From Algoriphagus halophilus (GTDB lineage Bacteria; Bacteroidota; Bacteroidia; Cytophagales; Cyclobacteriaceae): a DNA stretch of 64,000 nt. Position 1 is the first letter of the stretch, and the number at the start of each line of letters is the position of its first letter. A program made the translations under genes and the position numbers. Shown piece after piece: positions 17,167-26,478 of this stretch. The notes below the pieces were generated by a model. The model had not been told where the DNA came from. It made no database searches and saw nothing but the letters and a program-made list of their open reading frames with translations. The stretch lies in contig NZ_FSRC01000001.1 in assembly GCF_900129785.1 (NCBI RefSeq), positions 2,542,001 through 2,606,000 on the forward strand. Reading direction: 5' to 3'.

Positions 17167-19638
17167 CTATTCATTTTTGATGGATTCTACCGGATTGGCA
17201 TGGGCCGTTCTAAAGGATTGGAAAGAAACAGTCGTATAGGCCAATAGGATGGAAATACTTGCTGAACCGACAAAGAACCAAACGGAAAGTGGAACTTTGA
17301 ACGCAAATTGAGCGAGCCATTCTTTCATCAGAAGGTACCCTGAAGGAAGGGCAACCAATAGGGAAATTCCTACCAAAATCAAGAATTCAGAGGTCAACTT
17401 ATTGACAATACTCAGTGAAGAAGCCCCTAGCACGCGTCGTATTCCTATTTCTTTCTTGCGAGATTCTGCAGTGAAAATGGATAGGCCAAATAGACCCAAA
17501 CAGGAAATAAGTAAGGTGAGAAAAGCAAAAGAACCTAGCAATGTACTGGTTTTGGATTGTTGCTCATATTGCTGGGCAATGTCCTCATCCAAAAACTTAT
17601 AATCGAAAGGCAATCCATTATTTATTTCTTTCCAGGTAGCTTGCATCTCAGTCAACAACTCAGGACTGATCCCCTCCTCCGACTTGATCAAGGTATAAGA
17701 AGTACCATCAAAAGCCGCATTTTTGGCTGGGAGGTAAATGGTTGGAGTAATAGAAAAACGCATGTCTCGAGTATGGTAATCTTGAACTACCCCTATAACA
17801 GTTCCCTTGAAGTTTGAAAACAACTCGCCATTTTCTTCGGTAAATACTCTCAATTCAGATTGTAATGCAGTATTCGCATCTTTTCCCATCCATTCCAACG
17901 CAGCTTCATTGACAATCATGGCCACTTGGTCCAACTGAGGGAAACGGTCTCTCATTAAACTGTGAATCCCCCTATCTGCTCCATCTTCTATGAATTCCCT
18001 GCCCGATACCATGGGGATACCTAAACTTTCAAAATATCCTGCATCTACATATTGTACATTGATATTTTTAGTATCACCTTCCTTGATACCCGGATAATCT
18101 GCTGTGGGGTTCCAACCGGTGTCTATCCCTGGCCTGTCACTGGTAAACTTCACGGAACTTACACCTGGGATTTTTGCCAATTCTTGTTTTAGAACATCTC
18201 CTTTCTCTTTTGCGAGTTCTCCCATTTTAACTGAAATCAATCCATTGGAATCAAAGCCCATGGAGGCATCTGATAGGTATTGATGTTGAAAATAGGCTAC
18301 AGAAGCACAGAAAACCAACAACGTTGATAGCACAAACTGGAAGACTACCAATCCTTTTCGAAGCAGGGATTTGCTTCTACTCAAAGGAGATTGCTTTAAG
18401 ATCATTTCTGGCTTTAATCCAGAAAGGTAAAATGCAGGAAAAATTCCCGCCAAGAGTGAGGAAAGTACCCAAACGCTTATTATCAATACTTGTAGTTGGG
18501 TATCATTTACCAAGTCTATTGGAATTCTTAAGTCCAAACTGGTTTCAACCAGGGGAACTACCAAATAGACAATCATTAGTCCAATGACAATGGACAGCGC
18601 GTTGATTAAAAATGACTCCGCTAAAAATTGGGCAATCAATTGACCTCTTTGAGCTCCATTGACTTTTCTAATCCCTATTTCTTTCATCCTCTTTATTGCC
18701 CTGGCTGTTGCCAGGTTAATAAAGTTGATACAGGCCAACACCAATACAAAAATCCCTATTGAAAGAAAAATCCAAAGGGTCTTTGCAGCAATTGGAGGAG
18801 TCCATTCTCCTTGAAAACCTGCATTGGTATGGATATCTGTAATCGGTTGTAAAAAATGCACATAGGATTTTGCCTCTTCTGGATTCCTATAATTCCCATT
18901 GATTTCTGGAATGGCTTCGCTGACCTTATAGGGATCTTGCTGTTCATTGACTTTTACATAGGTATAGGTCTGAGGCCACCAGAAACTACCAAAATCTGAG
19001 GTGATTGGAAATTCATTGAACGCCTTGAAAGTGTTCATGCCAGAAATAAAATCAAATGCCATATGTGTGTTCTCCGGCAACTCCTTCAACACTCCTTTCA
19101 CTTGAAAAGCAAAGTCTCCTGTAGAAATTAAAACCTGATCAATCGGGTCCTGATTTCCAAAATATTTCTGGGCGGCTTTTTCTGTGATCACTACTTGATA
19201 GGTGTTTTCCAAAACACCATCCCAACTCCCTTTTATCAACTCAAAACCAAAAATTTCATCAAATCCCTCATCCGAAAAAATAAAGCGATCCTCTCTAAAT
19301 CGCTCTTCAGGATTTATTCCTTCAGGAGCATATAAATAAGTACTGATCTGGGTTAAGCTAACCACTTCATCCAGCTGCCCCTCAAATTCCTTTCGAAGCA
19401 TTGGTGCTACAGCACCTCCTGCCCAAGCCCAGGAATTCTTTGATTGAACCTCTTGAACTACTCTAAAAATCCGGTCAGAATCTGGATGAAACCTATCATA
19501 CGTTTTTTCCTGTTTGACATAGGATAAAAGGATCAGACAGCAAGCCAAACCTAAGGACAATCCCAATACATTGATGAGTGAAAATGATTTCTGACGAACC
19601 AAATTCCTCCAAGCTATTTTAAGGTAATTTTTTATCAT
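17167..19638 (-). CDS. Double-FtsX ABC transporter permease (paralogue 5), first gene of a four-permease operon
   Basis: 823 residues from ATG 19638 (MIKNYLKIAWRNLV); a longer frame from 19656 would add MKQICC, which no paralogue has. TM1 is at about 21-42 (GLSLGLACCLILLSYV). Coupling motifs are KEIGIRKVNGAQ, where Asn replaces the usual Met/Leu, and KEIGIRRVLGAS, where Arg replaces Lys. It ends ANPVESIKNE. The sigma-54-like module b (19705-19806) is 67 bp upstream and should drive this gene and paralogues 4, 3 and 2. Confidence 0.92.
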   Translation of the reverse strand: MIKNYLKIAWRNLVRQKSFSLINVLGLSLGLACCLILLSYVKQEKTYDRFHPDSDRIFRVVQEVQSKNSWAWAGGAVAPMLRKEFEGQLDEVVSLTQISTYLYAPEGINPEERFREDRFIFSDEGFDEIFGFELIKGSWDGVLENTYQVVITEKAAQKYFGNQDPIDQVLISTGDFAFQVKGVLKELPENTHMAFDFISGMNTFKAFNEFPITSDFGSFWWPQTYTYVKVNEQQDPYKVSEAIPEINGNYRNPEEAKSYVHFLQPITDIHTNAGFQGEWTPPIAAKTLWIFLSIGIFVLVLACINFINLATARAIKRMKEIGIRKVNGAQRGQLIAQFLAESFLINALSIVIGLMIVYLVVPLVETSLDLRIPIDLVNDTQLQVLIISVWVLSSLLAGIFPAFYLSGLKPEMILKQSPLSRSKSLLRKGLVVFQFVLSTLLVFCASVAYFQHQYLSDASMGFDSNGLISVKMGELAKEKGDVLKQELAKIPGVSSVKFTSDRPGIDTGWNPTADYPGIKEGDTKNINVQYVDAGYFESLGIPMVSGREFIEDGADRGIHSLMRDRFPQLDQVAMIVNEAALEWMGKDANTALQSELRVFTEENGELFSNFKGTVIGVVQDYHTRDMRFSITPTIYLPAKNAAFDGTSYTLIKSEEGISPELLTEMQATWKEINNGLPFDYKFLDEDIAQQYEQQSKTSTLLGSFAFLTLLISCLGLFGLSIFTAESRKKEIGIRRVLGASSLSIVNKLTSEFLILVGISLLVALPSGYLLMKEWLAQFAFKVPLSVWFFVGSASISILLAYTTVSFQSFRTAHANPVESIKNE

Positions 19639-19704
19639 GCAGCAGATCTGTTTCAATAGAATACTGAATTCCCGGGCTATTCTATTTTACAATGCTGCCA
19701 TCAA

Positions 19705-19806
19705 TTCCACATTTATGCCATCAAAAAACCTCCAAAACGGAGTGTTTTGGAGGTTTATATGGCTTTTGATTCAAATTTTTCGGACAAATTTGTTCGCCTA
19801 CGGACT
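19705..19806 (-). promoter_or_regulatory. Sigma-54-like promoter with upstream operator (module b)
   Basis: Minus strand: TGGCATAAATGTGGAA (19720 down to 19705). Sixty bp further upstream, plus-strand 19781-19806 reads CGGACA-N4-TGTTCG-N4-CGGACT. Target: the four-permease operon starting at 19638. Confidence 0.65.
19721..19756 (-). terminator. Terminator inside module b, ending paralogue 6
   Basis: AAACCTCCAAAAC (19726-19738) and GTTTTGGAGGTTT (19744-19756) form a perfect 13-bp stem with a 5-base loop. On the minus strand it is followed by a run of six T. It lies between the operator and the -24 box, upstream of the predicted start of transcription. Confidence 0.85.
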
Positions 19807-19905
19807 ATCCGCCCCTATCAGTCACTTAAATAATTTAATGGATAGGAGGTCAACCCAACTCATAAATTCAATCATCCCTGACGATCAATCTACCCTTTTA
19901 CATAC

Positions 19906-22344
19906 CTATTCGTTTTTTAGACTTTCAATGGGATTAATCACCGCAGCACGATAGGCTTGTGAAAATATGATTCCTATACTGATCAAGAGGATTACCCCGA
20001 CTCCTATTCCTATCGGTACAACTCCGATACTGACTCGGGAGGCGAAGAATTCCAACCATAAATTATTGATGAAATAAGCGGCAGGAACTGCCAACAGGAT
20101 CGCTATTCCGAGCAATTTCAAAAAGCCCTTGGAAAGCAAAAAGATAACCTGGGAAATACTGGATCCTAAAGTTTTGCGGATTCCTATTTCCTTGACTCGA
20201 GTTTGTGCGGTATAGGTAGCCATGCCCAACAATCCTAAGCAGGAGACAAAAATGGCCAAGAAGGAAATAAGTCCGATGACAGCAAACACATCTCCCAACA
20301 CCTGATGGATAAACAAAAGCTCCTGATCCAGGTATTTGTAAGAGAACTTGGAATCAGGGTTCACTTCTTTCCAGGTAGCCTCGAGGGAAGCCAGGGTTTG
20401 GGCTTGATTGACCCCGGATACTTTTACTAAAGCAAACCCCAAAGCATCATTTCTATTTCGTAAAACCAGGCTTTGCATGGGTCTATCAGGTGAGAGGAAC
20501 TGAAAATCCTTTACCACGCCGGCAATCTGTACATTTTTAAACGCAGCTCCATCCTCTACCGCCAGTTGTTTCCCCACTGCCTCGGTGCTACTTCCAAGAT
20601 TAAAACTTTTTACTGCGAATTCATTGATCAAAATGAGGTTATCACCCCCTTCTAATGGTAGATTTTTACCTGCTACCAATTCTAAATCCAAGACCTCTAC
20701 GATTCCGCTATTGACATCAAAATAGTTGGTTTCCAAACTATCCAGTGGGTAATCCGGGTTGATCACTTCTGTTCCAAAATTCCATCCTCCGGCGGGAATA
20801 AGTGAGGATCCTCCTACAGAAGAAACGGCAGGATTAGCGTTCAATGCCTGTGCAAATCTTGGGTAGTTCTCATGATTGAAAAGCTTAACGGTGACGACAT
20901 TTTCCTTGTTAAAGCCGTAATCAAAATTCAGGATATGCCTTGCCTGGGATTGAATCAAAACCACCGAAATAATAAAAATCAAAGAGATTGAAAACTGGAC
21001 CACAAGAAGAACATTTCTCAAACCCATACTTTTGAAAAGCCGAACGCCATTCAGTTTATTAAAAAGATTGACAGGATTCAGTTTTGCCACGTAGGTTGCT
21101 GGAAGTACACCTGCAACTACCCCTACTAAAATGCTGAATCCTATAAAGATCAAAATACCAAGTAAACTCTGCTTTAGGGAAATTTTAAGATATTGGTTAA
21201 AAGTCAGTCCATCCACGCCATTTTCCAGAACCTGAAGCATCAAAAATGCAAAGAACAAGGAACAGAGAGATATGACCACCGCTTCTGTTATAAACTGTCC
21301 AAAAATCTGTCTTTTATTCGCACCCGAAACCTTCCTGATCCCTACTTCTTTTACTCGCGTCAAAGCCCGAGCTACAGACATATTGGTGTAGTTTAAACAG
21401 GCTGAAAACATCACGATCAAGCATAATATTGATAATATCACTAAAACCACTTTTGGAACTGACACATGAGTCATGTTGCCAATAAACCCCACAGGAGTGA
21501 TTTCTCCCAAAGCCACTGCCTTAAATGAATGCTTGTTATCATATTTATCGCCATAAATCTCCTCCGAGATATAATCCAGGTTTGACTGTAAATCCTGTTT
21601 GGCTTTTCCTTCTTTTAAAAGCACGTAGGTATAATTTGACCAGACATTATCCCAGTCACCCTGAGCAGCCATGACTGATCCCTCAGGGAGCGATTTCATC
21701 GTACTGAGGGAAGCCAATAATTTAAAAGGAAGGTGTGTTTTGCCTGGGCTGGGATTTAAAACTCCGGTGATGGTAAAATAACCGAAGTCAGTTTCGGTAT
21801 TCCCCTCTTCAATATCCATTGCTCTGATATCCTTGTCATGAAATGCCACTGTTTTACCTAAGGCTGATTCATCTTTGAATAGGATCTCCGCCATGTCAGA
21901 AGAAATAACCATCGAAAAAGGCTCGGTTAACGCAGTGTTTGGATCACCTTCCTTAAAGGAAAAATCCAGGATTTTGAAAAGGTTGCCATCAGCGAAATAC
22001 CCTCCCCCAGTCGCAAATTTTTCTTCATAAATAATATCACCCCCAATTTCACTATTCAGCGCAGCTGCTTCTTCAATATTGGGATAGTCACTTTTCAGCT
22101 TCTCAGCCAAAGGCAAAGCCGAACTGGCTGTTTCACCATTATTCTGCTGATAACGAGTGGTATGAACCCGATAAACCCTATCCTTCTTACTATGATAGGT
22201 ATCGTAGCTGTATTGATCCATGAGGATCATGATGATGAGGAGACAAACGGACATGCTCACTGCAAGTCCCAGTATATTGAGAAAGCTAAAGGATTTATTC
22301 CTTTTAAGGTTTCTCCAGGCAAGGATGAGGTAGTTTTTGAACAT
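19906..22344 (-). CDS. Double-FtsX ABC transporter permease (paralogue 6)
   Basis: 812 residues, starting MFKNYLILAWRNLKRNKSF. TM1 (about 22-44) has the divergent sequence GLAVSMSVCLLIIMILM. Coupling motifs are KEVGIRKVSGAN and KEIGIRKTLGSS, the latter with Thr in place of Val. It ends INPIESLKNE. It is separated from paralogue 5 by 267 bp holding a terminator and module b, so it is a single-gene unit. Its own weak sigma-54-like module (22416-22508) lies in the 273-bp gap to the divergent esterase gene. Confidence 0.92.
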   Translation of the reverse strand: MFKNYLILAWRNLKRNKSFSFLNILGLAVSMSVCLLIIMILMDQYSYDTYHSKKDRVYRVHTTRYQQNNGETASSALPLAEKLKSDYPNIEEAAALNSEIGGDIIYEEKFATGGGYFADGNLFKILDFSFKEGDPNTALTEPFSMVISSDMAEILFKDESALGKTVAFHDKDIRAMDIEEGNTETDFGYFTITGVLNPSPGKTHLPFKLLASLSTMKSLPEGSVMAAQGDWDNVWSNYTYVLLKEGKAKQDLQSNLDYISEEIYGDKYDNKHSFKAVALGEITPVGFIGNMTHVSVPKVVLVILSILCLIVMFSACLNYTNMSVARALTRVKEVGIRKVSGANKRQIFGQFITEAVVISLCSLFFAFLMLQVLENGVDGLTFNQYLKISLKQSLLGILIFIGFSILVGVVAGVLPATYVAKLNPVNLFNKLNGVRLFKSMGLRNVLLVVQFSISLIFIISVVLIQSQARHILNFDYGFNKENVVTVKLFNHENYPRFAQALNANPAVSSVGGSSLIPAGGWNFGTEVINPDYPLDSLETNYFDVNSGIVEVLDLELVAGKNLPLEGGDNLILINEFAVKSFNLGSSTEAVGKQLAVEDGAAFKNVQIAGVVKDFQFLSPDRPMQSLVLRNRNDALGFALVKVSGVNQAQTLASLEATWKEVNPDSKFSYKYLDQELLFIHQVLGDVFAVIGLISFLAIFVSCLGLLGMATYTAQTRVKEIGIRKTLGSSISQVIFLLSKGFLKLLGIAILLAVPAAYFINNLWLEFFASRVSIGVVPIGIGVGVILLISIGIIFSQAYRAAVINPIESLKNE

Positions 22345-22415
22345 ATTCTGTTAGATGATATGGACTTAGGAAAAGTTACAAGATTGTTCTATCGAGGACG
22401 ATTCCTCTTCCCCAT

Positions 22416-22508
22416 CCAAATTCCTGTGCCAAGCAAAAAATCATGCTTTTGAGCTTGAAATAGCCCTTTTATTAGATTCCTGATATTGATTTCGGACCTT
22501 TTTAATGA
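22416..22508 (-). promoter_or_regulatory. Degenerate sigma-54-like module (module i)
   Basis: Minus strand: a perfect TGGCAC (22431-22426), followed by AGGAATTTGGA, in which the -12 region is one base out of register. CGGAC (22493-22497) begins 61 bp upstream, the expected place, but the second and third operator hexamers are not recognisable. Target: paralogue 6. Confidence 0.4.
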
Positions 22509-22617
22509 AAAAAATATTTCCGTTCAACAGGCTCTTTTTCAATTCATTGAATTTGATCGCAAATTTTCGAGATTTCAATAATTGAAAAGTATATTGAAAA
22601 AAATAATTGAACCCAAC

Positions 22618-23658
22618 ATGCCCCATTTAAGAAATCAGATTCTCCTTTTTCTTGCCCTTTGGTTCTGCTATGCTTCAGCAATTGCTCAAGAATCGCAAGG
22701 TACCGTTTTAGTAGATTCTATTTATTCTGAAAACCTGGAAAACAATTTCGGAGAAAATCCAACTAGAAAGGTATCCATTTACCTCCCTCCCAATTACGAA
22801 CATACCCAACAACGGTATCCCGTCATTTACTTTCTCCATGGGTTTATGGGAAACAATCAAATGCTTTCTTATATGAAAGAGATTCTTGATTTTTCGATCA
22901 ACACCCATAAAATCAGGCCTTTTATCATGGTGATTCCAGACGAGCAAACCACGTATGATGGGAGTTTCTATAGCAATTCAGGGATCTATGGGAATTGGGA
23001 GGATTTCACTGCCTTCGATCTTGTGGAATACATGGATGAAAACTATAGAACCCTTGCCAAAAAAGAGAGCCGTGGAATTACAGGGCATAGCATGGGAGCT
23101 TATGGGGCTTTGAAAATCGCCATGCATCATCCCGATATTTTCAATTCAGTGTATGGTTTAAGCCCTGGAGCATTGGCCATTGTAAGGGAGTATGGTCCTA
23201 ATAGTGATACGTATAAAGAACTTTCGGGAATCGATAATTACGAGGACCTGAATAAAACTTACTTCGGAAAAGTCATTATTGCCTTTGCAAAATCTTGGTC
23301 ACCCAACCCCAACAATCCACCTTTCTATTGTGACCTTCCATTTGAAGTGAGGGGTGAAGAATTAATTGTCAATCAAGAAGTTTTAAAAAAATGGCATGCC
23401 AATATGCCTGTACATATGATTGAGGACAATCTGGATAACTTACAACAGTTAAAAGCTATCAAATTTGATTGGGGAAGGAATGCCGGAGACCGATTTACTA
23501 TCCAATGTAAAATGTTTAGCCAAAGGCTTGAGAATGTTGGAATCACCCATTTTGCGGAAGAATATATAGGAACTCATACCTCTGGGATCTATACCAAGGA
23601 TGGCAGGATTCCTAACCAAATGCTTCCCTTCTTCGATTTCTATCTGGAATTCCAATAA
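22618..23658 (+). CDS. Secreted alpha/beta-hydrolase esterase (PF00756-like)
   Basis: 346 residues from ATG 22618, which opens a good signal peptide (to about AIAQ24); an upstream TTG would place extra residues before it. The protein has YFLHGFMG (oxyanion region, 71-78), nucleophile elbow GHSMG with Ser158, and a plausible catalytic His320 in GTHTSG. This is the putative-esterase fold shared by S-formylglutathione hydrolases, feruloyl esterases and mycolyltransferases. The signal peptide argues for a periplasmic or secreted hydrolase of an ester-linked carbohydrate or lipid. It converges with the response-regulator gene, only 3 bp apart. Confidence 0.87.
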   Translation: MPHLRNQILLFLALWFCYASAIAQESQGTVLVDSIYSENLENNFGENPTRKVSIYLPPNYEHTQQRYPVIYFLHGFMGNNQMLSYMKEILDFSINTHKIRPFIMVIPDEQTTYDGSFYSNSGIYGNWEDFTAFDLVEYMDENYRTLAKKESRGITGHSMGAYGALKIAMHHPDIFNSVYGLSPGALAIVREYGPNSDTYKELSGIDNYEDLNKTYFGKVIIAFAKSWSPNPNNPPFYCDLPFEVRGEELIVNQEVLKKWHANMPVHMIEDNLDNLQQLKAIKFDWGRNAGDRFTIQCKMFSQRLENVGITHFAEEYIGTHTSGIYTKDGRIPNQMLPFFDFYLEFQ

Positions 23659-23661
23659 AAT

Positions 23662-24303
23662 CTAAATCAATCCCCAATCAACCGCTTTCTTGATCATTCC
23701 CACTGAGTTTTTGACATCCATTTTGACAAACAGGTTACGTTTGTGAGTAGCTACTGTATTGGTACTGACAAATAATGCATCAGCAATTTCCTGCGTGGTG
23801 TATTCTTGGGCAATCAACTTCACCACCTCTATCTCCCGTTTGGTGATTTTCGGGATTTCACCTTCTCTGGGTTTGGGTTTTTCATGGAGACTCTCTATCA
23901 TTTTCTCAGTCAGATGGGAACTGAGAACTTTCTTCCCTTCAAAGGCATCTTTAATTCCTTGGATCAAGGATTCCTTGGATGCATTTTTAAGCAAATAGCC
24001 CGTAGCTCCTACTTTAAATAAAGAGGTAATGATGCTTCCTTCATCATTGGTAGTCAGCATGATTACTTTCACCTCAGGATAGGATTTTTTTACATGCATG
24101 GTAGTTTCCAATCCGTCCATGACAGGCATTTGCAAATCCAGAAGCAGTACGTCTATGGATTGATTTTTCAAAAATTCCAAGACTTCTAAACCATTACTGG
24201 CGGTCCCTACCACTTCAATGGACTTATCCTTTGCAAAAATTGCCTTTAAACCATCGAGCATGATTTGATGGTCATCGGCTAATAGAACTTTGATCTTTTC
24301 CAT
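23662..24303 (-). CDS. NarL/FixJ-type response regulator
   Basis: A 213-residue DNA-binding regulator. The receiver domain (1-120) has the acidic pair Asp10-Asp11, phospho-acceptor Asp56 (LLLDLQMP), Thr84/Thr85 and Lys105. The C-terminal LuxR-type helix-turn-helix (about 148-208) includes ITKREIEVVKLIA and TNTVATHKRNLF. It lies 19 bp after the histidine kinase gene, which is certainly its partner. It lacks an AAA+ domain, so it is not the enhancer-binding protein expected for the sigma-54-like modules. Confidence 0.95.
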   Translation of the reverse strand: MEKIKVLLADDHQIMLDGLKAIFAKDKSIEVVGTASNGLEVLEFLKNQSIDVLLLDLQMPVMDGLETTMHVKKSYPEVKVIMLTTNDEGSIITSLFKVGATGYLLKNASKESLIQGIKDAFEGKKVLSSHLTEKMIESLHEKPKPREGEIPKITKREIEVVKLIAQEYTTQEIADALFVSTNTVATHKRNLFVKMDVKNSVGMIKKAVDWGLI

Positions 24304-24322
24304 ATGGATTTCAATTTCTGGT

Positions 24323-26194
24323 CTAAGCTTCCGGTTTTGGATGAAGAGGGAGGTTAATGGTCACCAAAGTTCCTACTCCAGGCCTACTGTTTATATCATA
24401 AGTCCCTCCTATAAACTCGGTTCGAAAGGCAATACTTTTCAACCCCATTCCCTTTTCTGATTCTGAGGAACCAGGATCAAACCCGACTCCATCGTCTTCT
24501 ATAGTCAGGTCAAACCATTCTTCTGAGTAGGTAATCTGAACAGACACCTCAGAAGCTTTTGCATACTTGACGATGTTATTCAAAGCCTCCTGAACAATTC
24601 GATACAACATGACATTGGTATTGTCATCAAAGGTTTGCTCTACCCCATGAACATGGAATTCCGCGTCAAAAGGATGGGTTGCATCCATTTTTTTAACTAA
24701 ATCCTCGAGGGCCTTACGAAGTCCCAGTTTCTTTAAGGCCTGGGGCATCATTTCATGCGCAATTTTTCTTACTTCGGTACAAGCTTCATCGATCATTTGA
24801 CTTGCTGACCCATAGATTTTCTTGGCATTTGAATCATCAAAATTAATTTGAAGACTCCCAATGTTTACTTTTAGGGTTGATAGCAAATTCCCCAAGCCAT
24901 CGTGTAAATCCCGGGCGATTCGGGACCGTTCTTTTTCCTGGCCTTCCAACATCGATCGCATGGATACTATTTGCTGTTCCCGATGAGCATCTTTGAGTTC
25001 GATTTGAGCAGATTTTACTCGGTTCTGATAGTAAAGGAACCCAATCATTGAAATCAGAAATAGGCCTGCTAAAGAAATGATTAAAAATGTCACTTGTTCC
25101 TGTTTTTTTTGGTTTAAAACTTCCTCCTCTAACAGTTGAATGGTCAGCTGATCTTTTTCGAATTTTACTTTCAAATCAGCCATCGCCTCCAAACTGCTTT
25201 CTCGAAGCTTATACTCTTCTTGGATTTGTTTTTGCCTCAAGAGTAATTCGTATGCCGCTTCAAAATCCTTGTTTAATAAAAATCTCCGCCTTTTCACATC
25301 CATGATGGACTCTTGTATCCCGATTCGATCTGCTACACCTGGGGTATTTTCAGCTTGTTCGATCAGGCTCATGGAATTATCAAAGCCATTTTCCTTTATA
25401 ATTTCCTGAATGGAAGTGGTATCTATGTTTTGTTCTGCCACATCGTACATCATCGAGGCGATACTGAGCATAGATTCAACTACACCGATATTCCCAGCCG
25501 CTTTTCTGTGTTCATAACCTTTAAGGTAATTCCTAGTGGCTAATACCAGATCCCCTTGCAGTCGGTAACATTCTCCCAAACCTTGATAAAGCCGCGCTAT
25601 ATCAATAGGTGAAATAGGTTTTTCCTCTACTCTAAATGCCAGGGCAGTCTTAAATTTTTGTATTGCCTCATTGACATTTCCCCTGGTATATTCCGCAATC
25701 GCCCAATTATTCAAAACTCCTGCCTTTCGCTCCTCGTTCCCAATTCGTGCATAGTAATCATATGCCTGCTGATAGGAATCATTTGCATCAGATAAGGATC
25801 CATATTCCATCAATATGGTGCCTTTGGTGTCAAAGACATTTCCCAAGCCATAATAGTCAGCGATGCTGGTAAAAGTTGTAGCCGCACTATCCAGATAAGC
25901 GGTCTTTTTATCCATCTCATCCAATCCATGACACCAGGCCAATCGATGGTAAGATTTACCTATCAAGTTCGGACTATTCAATTTCTTCGCTAACTCCAGC
26001 GCTTTTTGGGCATATAATTCAGACTCATCGCCTGCATATAAAATGTATGCGATCCTCAGGTAGGTTTCAGTTTTCAAAGAATCATCTGGTATGCTTTCAA
26101 CCCTTGATTTCAGGCTATCCAGATTATCTGATTGCGCAAATGTCAATCTACAAGTCAGGTAACACAGAAAAATCAACAATCTCTTTAACCCCAT
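24323..26194 (-). CDS. TPR-containing sensor histidine kinase (HisKA_3 type)
   Basis: 623 residues. A signal peptide (1-20, ending TFAQ) leads into periplasmic TPR-like helical repeats (about 40-330), then a coiled coil (330-365), one TM helix (about 368-389), a HisKA_3 dimerisation helix with phospho-acceptor His431 (ARDLHDGLGNLL), and an HATPase domain with DDGVGFD and GMGLKSI. This architecture is common for two-component sensors in Bacteroidota. The ligand is unknown. It is co-transcribed with the NarL-type regulator. The divergent cyclase gene starts 284 bp away. Confidence 0.94.
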   Translation of the reverse strand: MGLKRLLIFLCYLTCRLTFAQSDNLDSLKSRVESIPDDSLKTETYLRIAYILYAGDESELYAQKALELAKKLNSPNLIGKSYHRLAWCHGLDEMDKKTAYLDSAATTFTSIADYYGLGNVFDTKGTILMEYGSLSDANDSYQQAYDYYARIGNEERKAGVLNNWAIAEYTRGNVNEAIQKFKTALAFRVEEKPISPIDIARLYQGLGECYRLQGDLVLATRNYLKGYEHRKAAGNIGVVESMLSIASMMYDVAEQNIDTTSIQEIIKENGFDNSMSLIEQAENTPGVADRIGIQESIMDVKRRRFLLNKDFEAAYELLLRQKQIQEEYKLRESSLEAMADLKVKFEKDQLTIQLLEEEVLNQKKQEQVTFLIISLAGLFLISMIGFLYYQNRVKSAQIELKDAHREQQIVSMRSMLEGQEKERSRIARDLHDGLGNLLSTLKVNIGSLQINFDDSNAKKIYGSASQMIDEACTEVRKIAHEMMPQALKKLGLRKALEDLVKKMDATHPFDAEFHVHGVEQTFDDNTNVMLYRIVQEALNNIVKYAKASEVSVQITYSEEWFDLTIEDDGVGFDPGSSESEKGMGLKSIAFRTEFIGGTYDINSRPGVGTLVTINLPLHPKPEA

Positions 26195-26337
26195 ATCAGG
26201 ATGTTTGGCCTATAAAAAAAGAAACATTTATCAATAAAACTGATAAAGTATGAGAAATCAACTCCTTAGGAATTTCCACACTCCAAAGTAGTTCTTTTCA
26301 AATTTTGAGACAACACCCAAAACCATGACTTTTTCAC

Positions 26338-26355
26338 CTCACACAATTGTGTGAG
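26338..26355. promoter_or_regulatory. Perfect 18-bp palindrome in the kinase/cyclase intergenic region
   Basis: CTCACACAATTGTGTGAG is its own reverse complement. It lies 123 bp before the cyclase start and 143 bp before the kinase start. It has no T run, so an operator is more likely than a terminator. Confidence 0.5.
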
Positions 26356-26371
26356 TTTTCCTCTAATAGAA

Positions 26372-26393
26372 GTATGATTTTCTGAAATCATAC
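26372..26393. promoter_or_regulatory. Perfect 9+4+9 inverted repeat upstream of the cyclase gene
   Basis: GTATGATTT (26372-26380), TCTG, AAATCATAC (26385-26393). It ends 85 bp before the cyclase ATG. No T run follows directly. The inner GAT-N10-ATC geometry is vaguely like Crp/Fnr-family sites but does not match a known consensus. Confidence 0.45.
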
Positions 26394-26478
26394 GAATGGG
26401 TGTAAAAAACCGACCCATGCCTTCCTAGCTTTGAAGCAAGTTTTTAGCGTGATTTTTCAACCAATTAATTCTTTGTTC

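Noticed and set aside
23662..26194. The histidine kinase/NarL-type pair as regulator of the sigma-54-like modules
   Set aside because: The response regulator has a LuxR-type helix-turn-helix and no AAA+ domain, so it cannot act as a sigma-54 enhancer-binding protein.
26338..26355. The 18-bp palindrome as a Crp site
   Set aside because: Crp sites read TGTGA-N6-TCACA; this palindrome has the half-sites in the opposite order (TCACAC...GTGTGA).
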